Positions 16,515 through 24,254 of a stretch of DNA of 31,241 nucleotides are shown here, piece by piece. The stretch is from UBA12088 sp041920275. Lineage in GTDB: Bacteria; Patescibacteriota; Minisyncoccia; Phycocordibacterales; UBA12088. Where the stretch lies: the NCBI GenBank assembly GCA_041920275.1, contig JAYRSE010000003.1:1-31241 (forward strand), written 5' to 3'. The notes beneath the pieces were generated by a model. The model had not been told where the DNA came from and did not search any database. It saw only the letters and a program-made list of their open reading frames with translations. Within the stretch, counting starts at the first letter, position 1; the number at the start of each line of letters is the position of its first letter. The translations under genes and the position numbers were made by a program.

Positions 16515-17792
16515 TCACACGCTCACCTGTGGAGTTGCGCGTGAGACGTGTTCCCAGCTGCAATGCTCACGTTCCTTTCGTATAAGCTCTCCCGCTCGAC
16601 GATAACTTTTCAGCAATGCCACGTATTCGACATAACTGAGGATGTAGAACAACGCATACATGGTAGGTGCGGCGAGTGCCAAGAATATTCGTTCTCGCAT
16701 TGGTATCGTGTCTTCGGCCAGCACATTCAGCGCAATGTAGGTACCGACCACAAGGAGAGCGCTGAGCAGTGTCATCCAATCGGCATACGCGACCACGATG
16801 AAGAGTATGAATCCGAAGGCCAGTGGCTCGAGAAAGAAAGCGAGGTCACTGAAAAGAGCGTAGGGAAGGTATACCCATGTCAGCAACTTATTGTGTCGCT
16901 TGTCTTGGGAAAAGAACATCGCTGTGTTCTTGAGAAAGGTTTGACTTCGGCCATGCTTCCAGCGAAATCGCTGTTTGACAAGGTCACCGAGCGTAAGAAC
17001 GCTCTCCGTATACGTAACAACATCCGAACCATAGATCGCACGGTTCGACTTATTGCCTTCGCGGATCAATTTGAACGTAAGGTCGATGTCTTCGGTGATA
17101 GTGTCGGTGTCATAGTACCCGACACGCTCGAGCGCAGATCTGCGAAATGTCGAACCGATGCCACCAATGATGTACTCGATATTAAAGAGAGTTTGCGCCC
17201 GTTTCATCTGGTAACAAACAAGATATTCGAACTGCTGTATCAAATTGAAGAGCGTACCCGTCGGTCGGATCTTAACATTCGAAGAAAGCGCGACCACTCG
17301 GGAATCTTTGAAGTATCGAGCGGCATTCTTGAGGGCGCTTGGGGCGATCGATGAATCCGCATCCAGACACATGATCAGTTCACCCGAAGTGTGGTTTCGC
17401 ATTCCGTTGTTGAGCGCATGGGCTTTTCCGGCGTTTGCCTGCGATACCAACGTTATGTTCGCATGTGAATGTTCCGCGATCACCGAACGAACTATGTCAC
17501 AGGTCGCATCTTTTGAACCGTCATCCACGATTACGACCTCGAGCTTATCCTGCGGGTAATCGGCACTCAAAACAGATCTCAGGGAGTACTCGATCGTTTG
17601 CTGTTCATTGTGGGCGGGGATGACCACTGAAAAAGAGGGTAGGTACGGCTCGCACGTTCTCTCGCGTCTCTTCTGCAACGCGTTGATGACGCCGTACACG
17701 TCGGATCCCACGAGAAATACACCCATACGAACGAGATTGATCGATCCCAATAGTACCACCAGGGTAGCAAGTATGTTGAAAGTCGTTTCCAT
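16515..17792 (-). CDS. Processive glycosyltransferase family 2, PgaC/cellulose-synthase-like
   Basis: This 425-residue membrane enzyme should polymerise or transfer sugars at the inner face of the membrane. An N-terminal helix (about 5-28) precedes the GT-A domain. That domain has FSVVIPAHNE (54-63), the UDP-binding D90-D91 in VDDGS, DAD at 144-146, TED at 233-235 and the QRFRW motif at 274-278. Together these are the D, D, D, QxxRW set of processive beta-glycosyltransferases such as PgaC/IcaA and NodC. Three or more C-terminal helices (about 305-395) would form the export channel. A poly-beta-linked surface glycan is likely; no modification or secretion genes lie alongside. Confidence 0.9.
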   Translation of the reverse strand: METTFNILATLVVLLGSINLVRMGVFLVGSDVYGVINALQKRRERTCEPYLPSFSVVIPAHNEQQTIEYSLRSVLSADYPQDKLEVVIVDDGSKDATCDIVRSVIAEHSHANITLVSQANAGKAHALNNGMRNHTSGELIMCLDADSSIAPSALKNAARYFKDSRVVALSSNVKIRPTGTLFNLIQQFEYLVCYQMKRAQTLFNIEYIIGGIGSTFRRSALERVGYYDTDTITEDIDLTFKLIREGNKSNRAIYGSDVVTYTESVLTLGDLVKQRFRWKHGRSQTFLKNTAMFFSQDKRHNKLLTWVYLPYALFSDLAFFLEPLAFGFILFIVVAYADWMTLLSALLVVGTYIALNVLAEDTIPMRERIFLALAAPTMYALFYILSYVEYVALLKSYRRAGELIRKEREHCSWEHVSRATPQVSV

Positions 17793-17808
17793 GGCAATTT
17801 CGAGGCGA

Positions 17809-18018
17809 TCAAAACACCTCGGTTCCTCGGGATATGAAGAATCGGAGAATGCGGGAAATGAAGAAGCTCGTAAGTACGATTATGCCAAACGTGAAGGCAA
17901 GAAAGGTGAGGATCGGAAGACCGAAGATCTCATACCGAAAAAACGCCCCACCTACCTGGGCTGCACCGAACACCCCCCGAACAGCTGTGTCACTGAAACC
18001 ATATACCCATAATAGCAC
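17809..18018 (-). CDS. Possible small membrane protein ahead of the glycosyltransferase
   Basis: The frame from GTG 18018 encodes 69 residues; GTG 17973 would give 54. One strong hydrophobic segment, LPILTFLAFTFGIIVLTSFF, is followed by a basic tail. It ends 16 nt before the glycosyltransferase start on the same strand, so the two would be co-transcribed. The promoter at 18037-18009 would start transcription near 18002, which favours the shorter start at 17973. I do not recognise a family, and the ORF may only be a transcribed leader. Confidence 0.4.
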   Translation of the reverse strand: MLLWVYGFSDTAVRGVFGAAQVGGAFFRYEIFGLPILTFLAFTFGIIVLTSFFISRILRFFISRGTEVF

Positions 18019-18037
18019 AGAATATATTCAATGTCAA
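18009..18037 (-). promoter_or_regulatory. Near-consensus sigma-70 promoter TTGACA-N17-TATTAT
   Basis: On the minus strand a perfect -35 (TTGACA, 18037-18032) is separated by 17 nt from TATTAT (18014-18009). It points to the small membrane ORF and the glycosyltransferase. It is the best-matched two-box promoter I see in the window. Confidence 0.75.
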
Positions 18038-18392
18038 GTTTTTCAAGATGGTTGACTGAAAACACCCACTTCATCTTTCGTTGCGGTGTAAATTCATGGG
18101 GAAATGGTCGATCGATACGAGAAGTGCGTCCGTGGCGTTTCAGTCATCCGCTCGTTCGAGGTCGCTTGCTACATGAATGTCGTTCGATAATGACGCATCA
18201 GTTCATCAGGCGAGAATCCTCGGTTCTCGTTGCACTCCGCACGATGATGGGTGTCGAGTAGACAATCACACCACATTCCTTGCTTTTTTGAAGGATCGAA
18301 GGTACTATACAGCAACAAACAGGCCACATAGTCAATATGGCTCCGGGTGTTGGGACATAACCGGAAATATGTGGTCATTGTTGCATACATAC
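18038..18392. other. Upstream region of the holin-obg genes, no gene seen
   Basis: Frames open through this stretch (the holin frame is open back to 18177) give sequence unlike any protein. There is a small hairpin CGAGAA/TTCTCG, and a wider pairing CCACATA (18324-18330) with TATGTGG (18368-18374) that ends 18 nt before the holin start. These could fold in a leader RNA, but no known riboswitch is recognisable. Confidence 0.4.
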
Positions 18393-18719
18393 ATGCGGTT
18401 GCTGACACAATTTCTCGCGACGGTACTCGCCTTGTTCGTGGCGAGCTATTTGGTGCCCGGCATTCATGTGGATGATTTCTATACCGCATGCATCGTTGCG
18501 CTACTGCTCGGCCTTCTGAATCTTTTGGTGCGTCCCGTGCTCGTGGTGCTTACGCTACCGATAACCATAGTCACTATGGGACTGTTCGTGTTCGTACTGA
18601 ATGCGGTCCTTTTTTGGTTTGTCGGATCGTTCGTTGACGGTTTCGATGTGGTCGGGTTCCTTCCCGCCTTAGTCGGTTCACTGATCGTCTCGTTTGCGAA
18701 CTGGCTGTTCGGCAAATAA
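18393..18719 (+). CDS. Four-helix membrane protein, phage holin family 4-like (PF04020-type)
   Basis: From ATG 18393 the product has 108 residues and four membrane helices. The pattern is that of the 4-TM 'holin superfamily IV' proteins common in bacterial chromosomes: YLVPGIHVDDFYTACIVALL, then NLLVRPVLVVLTLPITIVTMGLF (LLVRPVLVVLTLPITI) and a final helix. The chromosomal members are not known to lyse cells and the role is unclear. The frame extends upstream to 18177, but only the part from 18393 matches the family length. The obg gene follows after 12 nt. Confidence 0.85.
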   Translation: MRLLTQFLATVLALFVASYLVPGIHVDDFYTACIVALLLGLLNLLVRPVLVVLTLPITIVTMGLFVFVLNAVLFWFVGSFVDGFDVVGFLPALVGSLIVSFANWLFGK

Positions 18720-18731
18720 TACATCTTCACT

Positions 18732-19733
18732 ATGGCTCTGATTGATACGTACAATTTTTCGGCACGAGCAGGGAAGGGTGGTGATGGTGTTGTCCGGTGG
18801 AGGAGAGAAAAATTTCTCCCAAAAGGAGGGCCTGCCGGTGGAGATGGTGGACGAGGAGGAGACTTCTGCATACGGGGAATCCGAGATATATTCAAGTTAA
18901 GTCGAATTTCTCACATACGGTCATACGCATCCGAAAATGGTGAAGATGGGGGATCGAATTCCTGCACAGGGAGGGCGGGAGCGGACCTCGTTGTGGATCT
19001 TCCGGTCGGTTCGATCATGACGAAACGAGAAACCGGTGAAAAGTGGGAGGTGGTCGAGGAGGGAACAATTATGCCGATACTCAAGGGCGGACGTGGTGGT
19101 AAGGGGAACGAGAGCTTCAAGAGTTCACAAAACAGGGCACCTTACGAGTGTACCAAAGGAGAAGAAGGTGGGCAGGGAACGTTTGATGTAGAGCTGCGAC
19201 TCATCGCCGATATCGGTCTTGTCGGCCTGCCGAATGCGGGGAAGAGTAGTTTGTTGAACGAGTTGAGTAACGCCCGTGCCAAGGTCGGACCCTATCCATT
19301 TACAACAATAACACCGAATCTCGGTGTATGTGCGGGATTTGTCATTGCCGATATCCCCGGGCTGATCGAAGGGGCACATCAAGGGAAAGGTCTTGGACAA
19401 AAGTTTCTGCGCCATATTGCGAGAACAAGCGTCCTAGTGCACTGTATCTCGGCAGAACGAGATAATCTGCCTGAAGATTATGCGTCGGTCAGGGCGGAAC
19501 TCGCGGCATTCGAGGAGGGTACTGTCGCCACTAAGCCGGAGATCATTCTCATCACGAAATTTGATACTATCTCGAGCGATGAATTGAAACGCAAACTCAG
19601 CGAATTTTCGATCGCGACGGGCAAACGAATCGATGCCGTTGTCTCAATTTTAGATCCGAACAGCATCATGCAACTGCCGGCACTCTTTTTGAGCGTGCTC
19701 GAATCACAAAGGACGGCCGATTCTTCCAAATGA
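18732..19733 (+). CDS. obgE: Obg family GTPase
   Basis: This 333-residue ribosome-associated GTPase supports late 50S assembly. Residues 1-158 form the glycine-rich Obg fold (ARAGKGGDGV, KGGPAGGDGGRGGD, LKGGRGGKGNESFKSSQNRAP). The G domain has G1 GLPNAGKSS (165-173), switch I TTITPNLG, G3 DIPGLIEGA (207-215) and G4 TKFD (275-278). G4 departs from the usual NKxD, with Thr replacing Asn. There is no C-terminal OCT domain. It is probably co-transcribed with the preceding membrane protein gene. Confidence 0.95.
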   Translation: MALIDTYNFSARAGKGGDGVVRWRREKFLPKGGPAGGDGGRGGDFCIRGIRDIFKLSRISHIRSYASENGEDGGSNSCTGRAGADLVVDLPVGSIMTKRETGEKWEVVEEGTIMPILKGGRGGKGNESFKSSQNRAPYECTKGEEGGQGTFDVELRLIADIGLVGLPNAGKSSLLNELSNARAKVGPYPFTTITPNLGVCAGFVIADIPGLIEGAHQGKGLGQKFLRHIARTSVLVHCISAERDNLPEDYASVRAELAAFEEGTVATKPEIILITKFDTISSDELKRKLSEFSIATGKRIDAVVSILDPNSIMQLPALFLSVLESQRTADSSK

Positions 19734-19879
19734 TCGTTCACACCACAGTGCCGGGCCAGTCAGGCGTTCGCACGACCTGAATTTCTCATTTGCCCGCTTG
19801 TCTGGACTGAGGTATCTTATAAGCTACATCGACTGGTCTTTAATCAAAAATTCGTCCCAAGTTTTTAGTGTTCTACAAT

Positions 19880-21328
19880 ATGAATAACTTCGTACCGACC
19901 ATCGGTCTTGAGATACATGCGGAATTGCGCACCGTCAGTAAAATGTTCTGTGGTTGCAAGAACGATCCTCATGTTGCAGTTCCGAACTCCCACATCTGCC
20001 CGGTATGTGTGGCGCATCCGGGAGTACTCCCGGTGGTCAATGCTCAGGCGGTACGTCATGTGCTTAGAGTTGGTGTTGCGCTCGGGGGCACGCTCGCCGA
20101 TTTCACTGAATTCGATCGTAAGAACTATTTTTATCCCGACATACCAAAGGGGTACCAGATCAGTCAATACAAGTACCCGCTGGTATCAGGTGGTTCTCTT
20201 GGGAATGTTGCCATCACCCGTATACATCTCGAAGAGGACACCGCACGTTCCTCACATACCGTGCACGCAAGTACGGTGGACTTCAATCGTGCCGGCGTCC
20301 CGTTACTCGAACTTGTCACCGAGCCGGTCATCCATTCTGCGGACGAGGCGGTGGCGTTTGCAAGAGATTTGAGGCTTTGTCTTCGATACTTGGGGGTCAG
20401 TGAGGCGAATCTCGAAAAAGGAGAGATGCGCATCGAGGCCAACATCTCCCTGGCACCGGAAGGTGCGGATCGTTTTGGGACTAAGGTCGAGGTAAAGAAT
20501 TTGAACTCGTTCAGAGCACTTGAGGGGGCAATATCCTACGAGATCAGACGTCAAAGTGCCATCCTTGAGCAGGGTGAGCGTGTACAGCAGGAAACACGAG
20601 GATGGGACGAGGGAAAACAGCGGACGGTCATGCAGAGGGTCAAGGAAGATTCCCATGATTACCGATATTTTCCGGAACCAGATATCCCGAAATTGAGAGT
20701 ATCTCGGGTACCGGGGACTTCCGAAGAACTCGTCCGAAACACGTTGCCGACGCTTCCTTGGGAACTCCGAATCAAATACCACGATGCGAACATTCCCGAT
20801 CATGTAGTCGAGTTGCTTCTTTCGAATGACATACTGCGAGATTTCTATGAAAAGGTGCACGCGTCGCTTACGGACGAACGTTCGCGTGCTTTGTGTGTCC
20901 ACTACATAACAACCGACCTCTGGGGACATTTCTCGAATGGTCGTGACGATGTTTCAACCATCTCACAACTTGATCCCGGTGAGTTTGCAGATCTCGTCAC
21001 CATGGCGACAAGGGGTGAGATATCGTCTCGCGGTGCGAAGATCCTCATCGAAGCGTGGTTAAAAGAAGGTGGCTCTATGCCGGAGCTTGCAAAGCGACTC
21101 AGCATTCTTCAGATATCCGACAGTCGAGAAATGGAAGAACTTGCACAACGAGTACTGCAGGAGCAACCGAACGTTGTCCATGAGTACATGAACGGTAAGG
21201 AGCAAGTCTTCGAATTCCTCGTAGGGTACGGAATGCGTCTGAGCCGAGGTTCGGCGAATCCCGAGATACTTCGCACAACACTCAAGGGAAGACTGGCTTC
21301 CTCGATGAAACAGGATGCGCCAGCTTGA
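19880..21328 (+). CDS. gatB: Aspartyl/glutamyl-tRNA(Asn/Gln) amidotransferase subunit B
   Basis: This 482-residue subunit of GatCAB binds mischarged Glu-tRNA(Gln) or Asp-tRNA(Asn) and activates it for amidation. The start VPTIGLEIHAEL, the zinc-binding region MFCGCKND...HICPVC, the RKNYFYPDIPKGYQISQY block and the VEVKNLNSFRA and EDSHDYRYFPEPD motifs are all present. The helical YqeY-like tail ends with FLVGYGMRLSRGSANPEILR. ATG 19880 is preferred over GTG 19868 because the family begins there. GatA and GatC are not in this window. Confidence 0.97.
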   Translation: MNNFVPTIGLEIHAELRTVSKMFCGCKNDPHVAVPNSHICPVCVAHPGVLPVVNAQAVRHVLRVGVALGGTLADFTEFDRKNYFYPDIPKGYQISQYKYPLVSGGSLGNVAITRIHLEEDTARSSHTVHASTVDFNRAGVPLLELVTEPVIHSADEAVAFARDLRLCLRYLGVSEANLEKGEMRIEANISLAPEGADRFGTKVEVKNLNSFRALEGAISYEIRRQSAILEQGERVQQETRGWDEGKQRTVMQRVKEDSHDYRYFPEPDIPKLRVSRVPGTSEELVRNTLPTLPWELRIKYHDANIPDHVVELLLSNDILRDFYEKVHASLTDERSRALCVHYITTDLWGHFSNGRDDVSTISQLDPGEFADLVTMATRGEISSRGAKILIEAWLKEGGSMPELAKRLSILQISDSREMEELAQRVLQEQPNVVHEYMNGKEQVFEFLVGYGMRLSRGSANPEILRTTLKGRLASSMKQDAPA

Positions 21329-21449
21329 TGCTGTCGGAGGACATGCGAGGGCCATGCAGTGCATCGCGCACACGATTCAGGTGGGACCAAGTTATCCACA
21401 ATCTGTGACGTATTTCGACGTGCCGAGTACACCCGATCTCGAGTAAAGT

Positions 21450-22337
21450 ATGAACATGAAGCAAGAAGACGCAGTCGAGATTGGAGGCAAACAGTACTTA
21501 CCTTCCGGACGGGCGGCAAAACTTGTGGGGTACACAAAGGACTACGTCGGGCAGCTTGCTCGCATGGGCAAGCTCGATGCAAAATTAGTCGGTCGTGGGT
21601 GGTATGTTACGGAGGACTCGATTCGAGCTCATAAGCTCGATGTGCACTATGAACTGACAAAACCGAAAACGCGGAAAGAACGAGTCGACCCAGTGAGTTC
21701 CGGCGATGACGAGGACATTAACATATCTATAAAAAACATAGATATTTCCGCGACTGGCACGAATCGTTCGGGCGAGATCGATACAGCAAAGAGTTCAAAT
21801 GATCTCGATCCCGGTCCGTTGTCTGTCGAGGAGCTCGTTATAAATCGACCAAGTCAGCAGGTTCACTCGGGACAACAGGTTTCCTCGCCTCGTGTGTCAT
21901 CCGCGGTAGATCGGCCCGACACCTCTAATGCGCGGAGTGAACTGATGCGGGCTCGTGTCGAGTTCGAACATCTGAAGCCTTACGCCACATACCGATCGGC
22001 AGCCGGATCGAGTGTTCCGGGCGAACCAGTGCGCCTTGCATCTCGTGTGCGAAACACTGTTCGTACTGACACGTATTCACGCACTGACGGAGTTCGGCCA
22101 CGAACGAAAGCCCAGGCTCACAACGTGACCCGGTCTGTTTCCGATGGAGTCATGATGACCTCCGGACGTGGCATGGTCGGTGGACGGAACGATCGCTCGT
22201 CACTTGGAAATGATGATGTGCCTTCAAAGAATCGCGGTTCCGGATCGGCGCTGGGGGTCCGTCTGTTGTTGGTCGCCGCCGTCGCTCTGGCATTTCTGTT
22301 AACATATCTCATTCTCGCTTTCTTCTTCGGGGTTTAG
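21450..22337 (+). CDS. HTH (MerR/excisionase-like) protein with C-terminal membrane anchor
   Basis: The protein has 295 residues. Residues about 15-60 form a winged HTH of the MerR/HTH_17 type (YLPSGRAAKLVGYTKDYVGQ, then GRGWYVTEDSI). Residues 65-260 are polar, low-complexity and probably disordered, and a single membrane helix (about 268-292) ends the chain. This predicts a tail-anchored protein with the HTH in the cytoplasm. The gene lies 88 nt upstream of the F1-like operon, and a protein with the same HTH-then-membrane arrangement begins after it. The HTH may bind DNA near the membrane or may serve as a protein anchor. An AT-rich 8-bp hairpin lies inside the gene at 21723-21745. Confidence 0.75.
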   Translation: MNMKQEDAVEIGGKQYLPSGRAAKLVGYTKDYVGQLARMGKLDAKLVGRGWYVTEDSIRAHKLDVHYELTKPKTRKERVDPVSSGDDEDINISIKNIDISATGTNRSGEIDTAKSSNDLDPGPLSVEELVINRPSQQVHSGQQVSSPRVSSAVDRPDTSNARSELMRARVEFEHLKPYATYRSAAGSSVPGEPVRLASRVRNTVRTDTYSRTDGVRPRTKAQAHNVTRSVSDGVMMTSGRGMVGGRNDRSSLGNDDVPSKNRGSGSALGVRLLLVAAVALAFLLTYLILAFFFGV

Positions 22338-22410
22338 TGTCTCGTAATGCCTCGGACGTATTCTCAGGTATTTATTCACAGGAGACCCGTTCTGTGTTGA
22401 GGTCGATGAC

Positions 22411-22419
22411 TGTTATACT
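22411..22419 (+). promoter_or_regulatory. Extended -10 promoter TGTTATACT of the F1-like operon (leaderless start)
   Basis: TGT-TATACT ends exactly 6 nt before ATG 22426. Transcription would begin at the A of the start codon, making this the likely promoter of the whole cluster 22426-28732. Confidence 0.65.
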
Positions 22420-22425
22420 GTCATC

Positions 22426-23331
22426 ATGTTCACGCGAAGCACCGGTGCGTTGTTCCTTACCTGCGTGGTCGCAGTACTTGTGGCGTCATATCAGACATGT
22501 TTCGCTCAAGCTATCGAGCAGCCATCTTCTTCAACGACCGTGTCGGATACCGTAGGTACGTTTGCGACTCAGATAGCCCTGCGTGAGGGCGAAACCGTCC
22601 ATGATGGTGATCTTGTGTCTTACGATGTTGCGAGTGGAACGTATGTTCTTACTCAGAGTGCGTATGACCCATACTTGTTCGGTGTCATCGTTCTCAATCC
22701 GGTCATTTACAGCCACAACGATGAGGAGGGGCGCAATCTATTTCCCGTTGTTCGGTTCGGAGAGGTGTTGGTGAATGTGAGTACTTTGAATGGTGAGATA
22801 AAGGCGGGAGATCTTGTGACGAGTTCGAGGATACAGGGGTTGGGGCAGCGCTTCGGAGATTCTCGTTCCGGTCAGGTCTTGGGTATCGCGCTTTCGGACA
22901 TGGTCTTTGAACCAACCGCCATCGATATCGACGGGACCACCGTTCGCCTCGGACGCGTCTCGGTTGGCCTACGAATTGGATTCCAGACCGCCGCTTCCGA
23001 TACCGAGGATGTTTCGGAAGGCGGTTCGGAGAACAACACTGATGAGAACAAAGAAAAGCGAGGTGAAACCGTGACGATTCCGGAGGAGAAAGACGATGGT
23101 GTTGAGGCGCTGACCTTCCTGCGGTACATACTTGGCGCCACAGTCATGCTCGGCTCTTTTGTTGTCGCACTTCGTCACTTCGGCGGTTACTACAAGGAAG
23201 GGGTCATTGCGGTGGGTAGGAATCCCTTGGCGCACCAGCAGATCAGGTCGCTAATTCTTTGGAACACTCTCATGATCATCCTGACCACCGGAGCGGGTTT
23301 CATTATCGGAATGATGATCATGTTCGTCTGA
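22426..23331 (+). CDS. Secreted beta-domain fused to a c-subunit-like membrane hairpin lacking the ion-binding carboxylate
   Basis: The protein has 301 residues. A signal peptide (1-29, ending CFAQA) is followed by an outward beta-rich domain (about 45-190, with GDLVSYD, LNGEIKAGDLVTSS and SGQVLGIAL) and an acidic linker (190-226). The chain ends in two membrane helices (about 229-252 and 275-300). The loop between the helices reads GRNPLAHQQIR, like the RQP loop of F-ATPase subunit c. From that Arg to the final Phe the sequence aligns without gaps to chloroplast subunit c as I recall it. Position 285, where c has its essential Glu, is Ile. Topology matches c: N-terminus outside, loop inside. 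The GxGxG packing motif of helix 1 is not kept, and Arg250-His251 lie there. I infer a ring or rotor piece that cannot carry ions. It precedes the b-like gene by 42 nt. Confidence 0.7.
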   Translation: MFTRSTGALFLTCVVAVLVASYQTCFAQAIEQPSSSTTVSDTVGTFATQIALREGETVHDGDLVSYDVASGTYVLTQSAYDPYLFGVIVLNPVIYSHNDEEGRNLFPVVRFGEVLVNVSTLNGEIKAGDLVTSSRIQGLGQRFGDSRSGQVLGIALSDMVFEPTAIDIDGTTVRLGRVSVGLRIGFQTAASDTEDVSEGGSENNTDENKEKRGETVTIPEEKDDGVEALTFLRYILGATVMLGSFVVALRHFGGYYKEGVIAVGRNPLAHQQIRSLILWNTLMIILTTGAGFIIGMMIMFV

Positions 23332-23373
23332 ACGATGTAAAATACGTTTACCAATGTTCTTTACACCTCATTC

Positions 23374-24240
23374 ATGATCGATCTCTTCTTACAGGTCAAC
23401 ACAGTTCTTCTACTGGGCATCCTCGCACTTTTCTGCTGTGTGTGTGCCTTGTTGTTCATGCTGTATCGCAGTATTCACGCCGTAATGCAACGTGCCGTCA
23501 GTCCCGAGGAGGTAAAGTCGATACTGCTCCGTGCGGAAGATCGTGCGCGTGAGATAGTTGCTGAAGCCACGGCCCATGCGCGAGAGGTTCGTTTGACGGT
23601 GGAAAAGGAGCGACTCAAAGCGCTGAATGAAGATCGACAAGAGGTGAAGTTGTTCATTGATGTGTATCAGGAAAAAATGGAGCGCATCATCAAGGATCTC
23701 TCATATGGTATGGAACGTGAGCATATGCGTGCTACGAGTTTGTTCGTCGAGCGACTCCAGGTCATTGAATCACGGGTCGCAGCGAATGCGGATGAGGCGA
23801 AACACAGTATGGATTCGTTCAGTAGTCAATCCAGCGTGCTTTTTGAGCGACTGGCACTCGAGATAGAAAATGTTCAAAAGGGGATCCAACATCTCGCACT
23901 TGCACTGGAAGAGGCTGCTATGAATGAGGCCGACAAGAATGCAGACATTGTTCGTCGTGAGATGCAGAAGATCGGAAAGGATACCGCTTCTTCAATAGCC
24001 GAGGTCGCAAAAGAATTGAATAGTGTGTTACATGAGAGTGTGGCCGGTGAATTTTCTCGTATCGCGAATGAGCTTGCGCAGTATCGTAGCGCACGAATGC
24101 GTATGGTGGATGAACGCATCATTGCGTTGATCGAGGAAACTGTGGGGATCGTTCTTCAGAAGAAGCTCTCCATGCAGGACCAGTCCGATCTGGTGTATCG
24201 CTCACTTGAGGAGGCAAAGGAGCGAGGAGTGTTCATTTAA
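23374..24240 (+). CDS. Elongated F-type ATPase subunit b-like stalk protein
   Basis: The protein has 288 residues against about 155-175 in ordinary b. A single N-terminal membrane helix (about 8-31) is followed by an almost unbroken charged helix (about 40-288), expected to form a coiled-coil dimer. The tail from ELAQYRSARMRMVDERIIAL to SLEEAKERGVF resembles the delta-binding end of b. It sits in the b position, 14 nt before the delta gene. The extra 110-130 residues would lengthen the peripheral stalk by many nanometres. The part beyond the first 100 residues has MCP-like coiled-coil character, so family assignment rests on the tail, topology and gene order. Confidence 0.75.
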   Translation: MIDLFLQVNTVLLLGILALFCCVCALLFMLYRSIHAVMQRAVSPEEVKSILLRAEDRAREIVAEATAHAREVRLTVEKERLKALNEDRQEVKLFIDVYQEKMERIIKDLSYGMEREHMRATSLFVERLQVIESRVAANADEAKHSMDSFSSQSSVLFERLALEIENVQKGIQHLALALEEAAMNEADKNADIVRREMQKIGKDTASSIAEVAKELNSVLHESVAGEFSRIANELAQYRSARMRMVDERIIALIEETVGIVLQKKLSMQDQSDLVYRSLEEAKERGVFI

Positions 24241-24254
24241 TCACCGTTCGTACC

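Noticed and set aside
18324..18374. Known riboswitch or structured RNA upstream of the holin-like gene
   Set aside because: The 7-bp outer pairing CCACATA/TATGTGG is weak and the inner sequence matches no riboswitch core I know.
21392..21400. Perfect DnaA-box sequence TTATCCACA upstream of the HTH gene
   Set aside because: Only one other perfect copy was noticed (2497-2505, opposite strand), 19 kb away; no cluster, AT-rich unwinding region or dnaA gene, so it is not an origin.
21723..21745. Hairpin ATATCTAT/ATAGATAT as a terminator or recombination site
   Set aside because: It lies inside the coding frame of the HTH protein (encoding an Ile/Asn/Ser-rich stretch), with no T-tract and no partner site.
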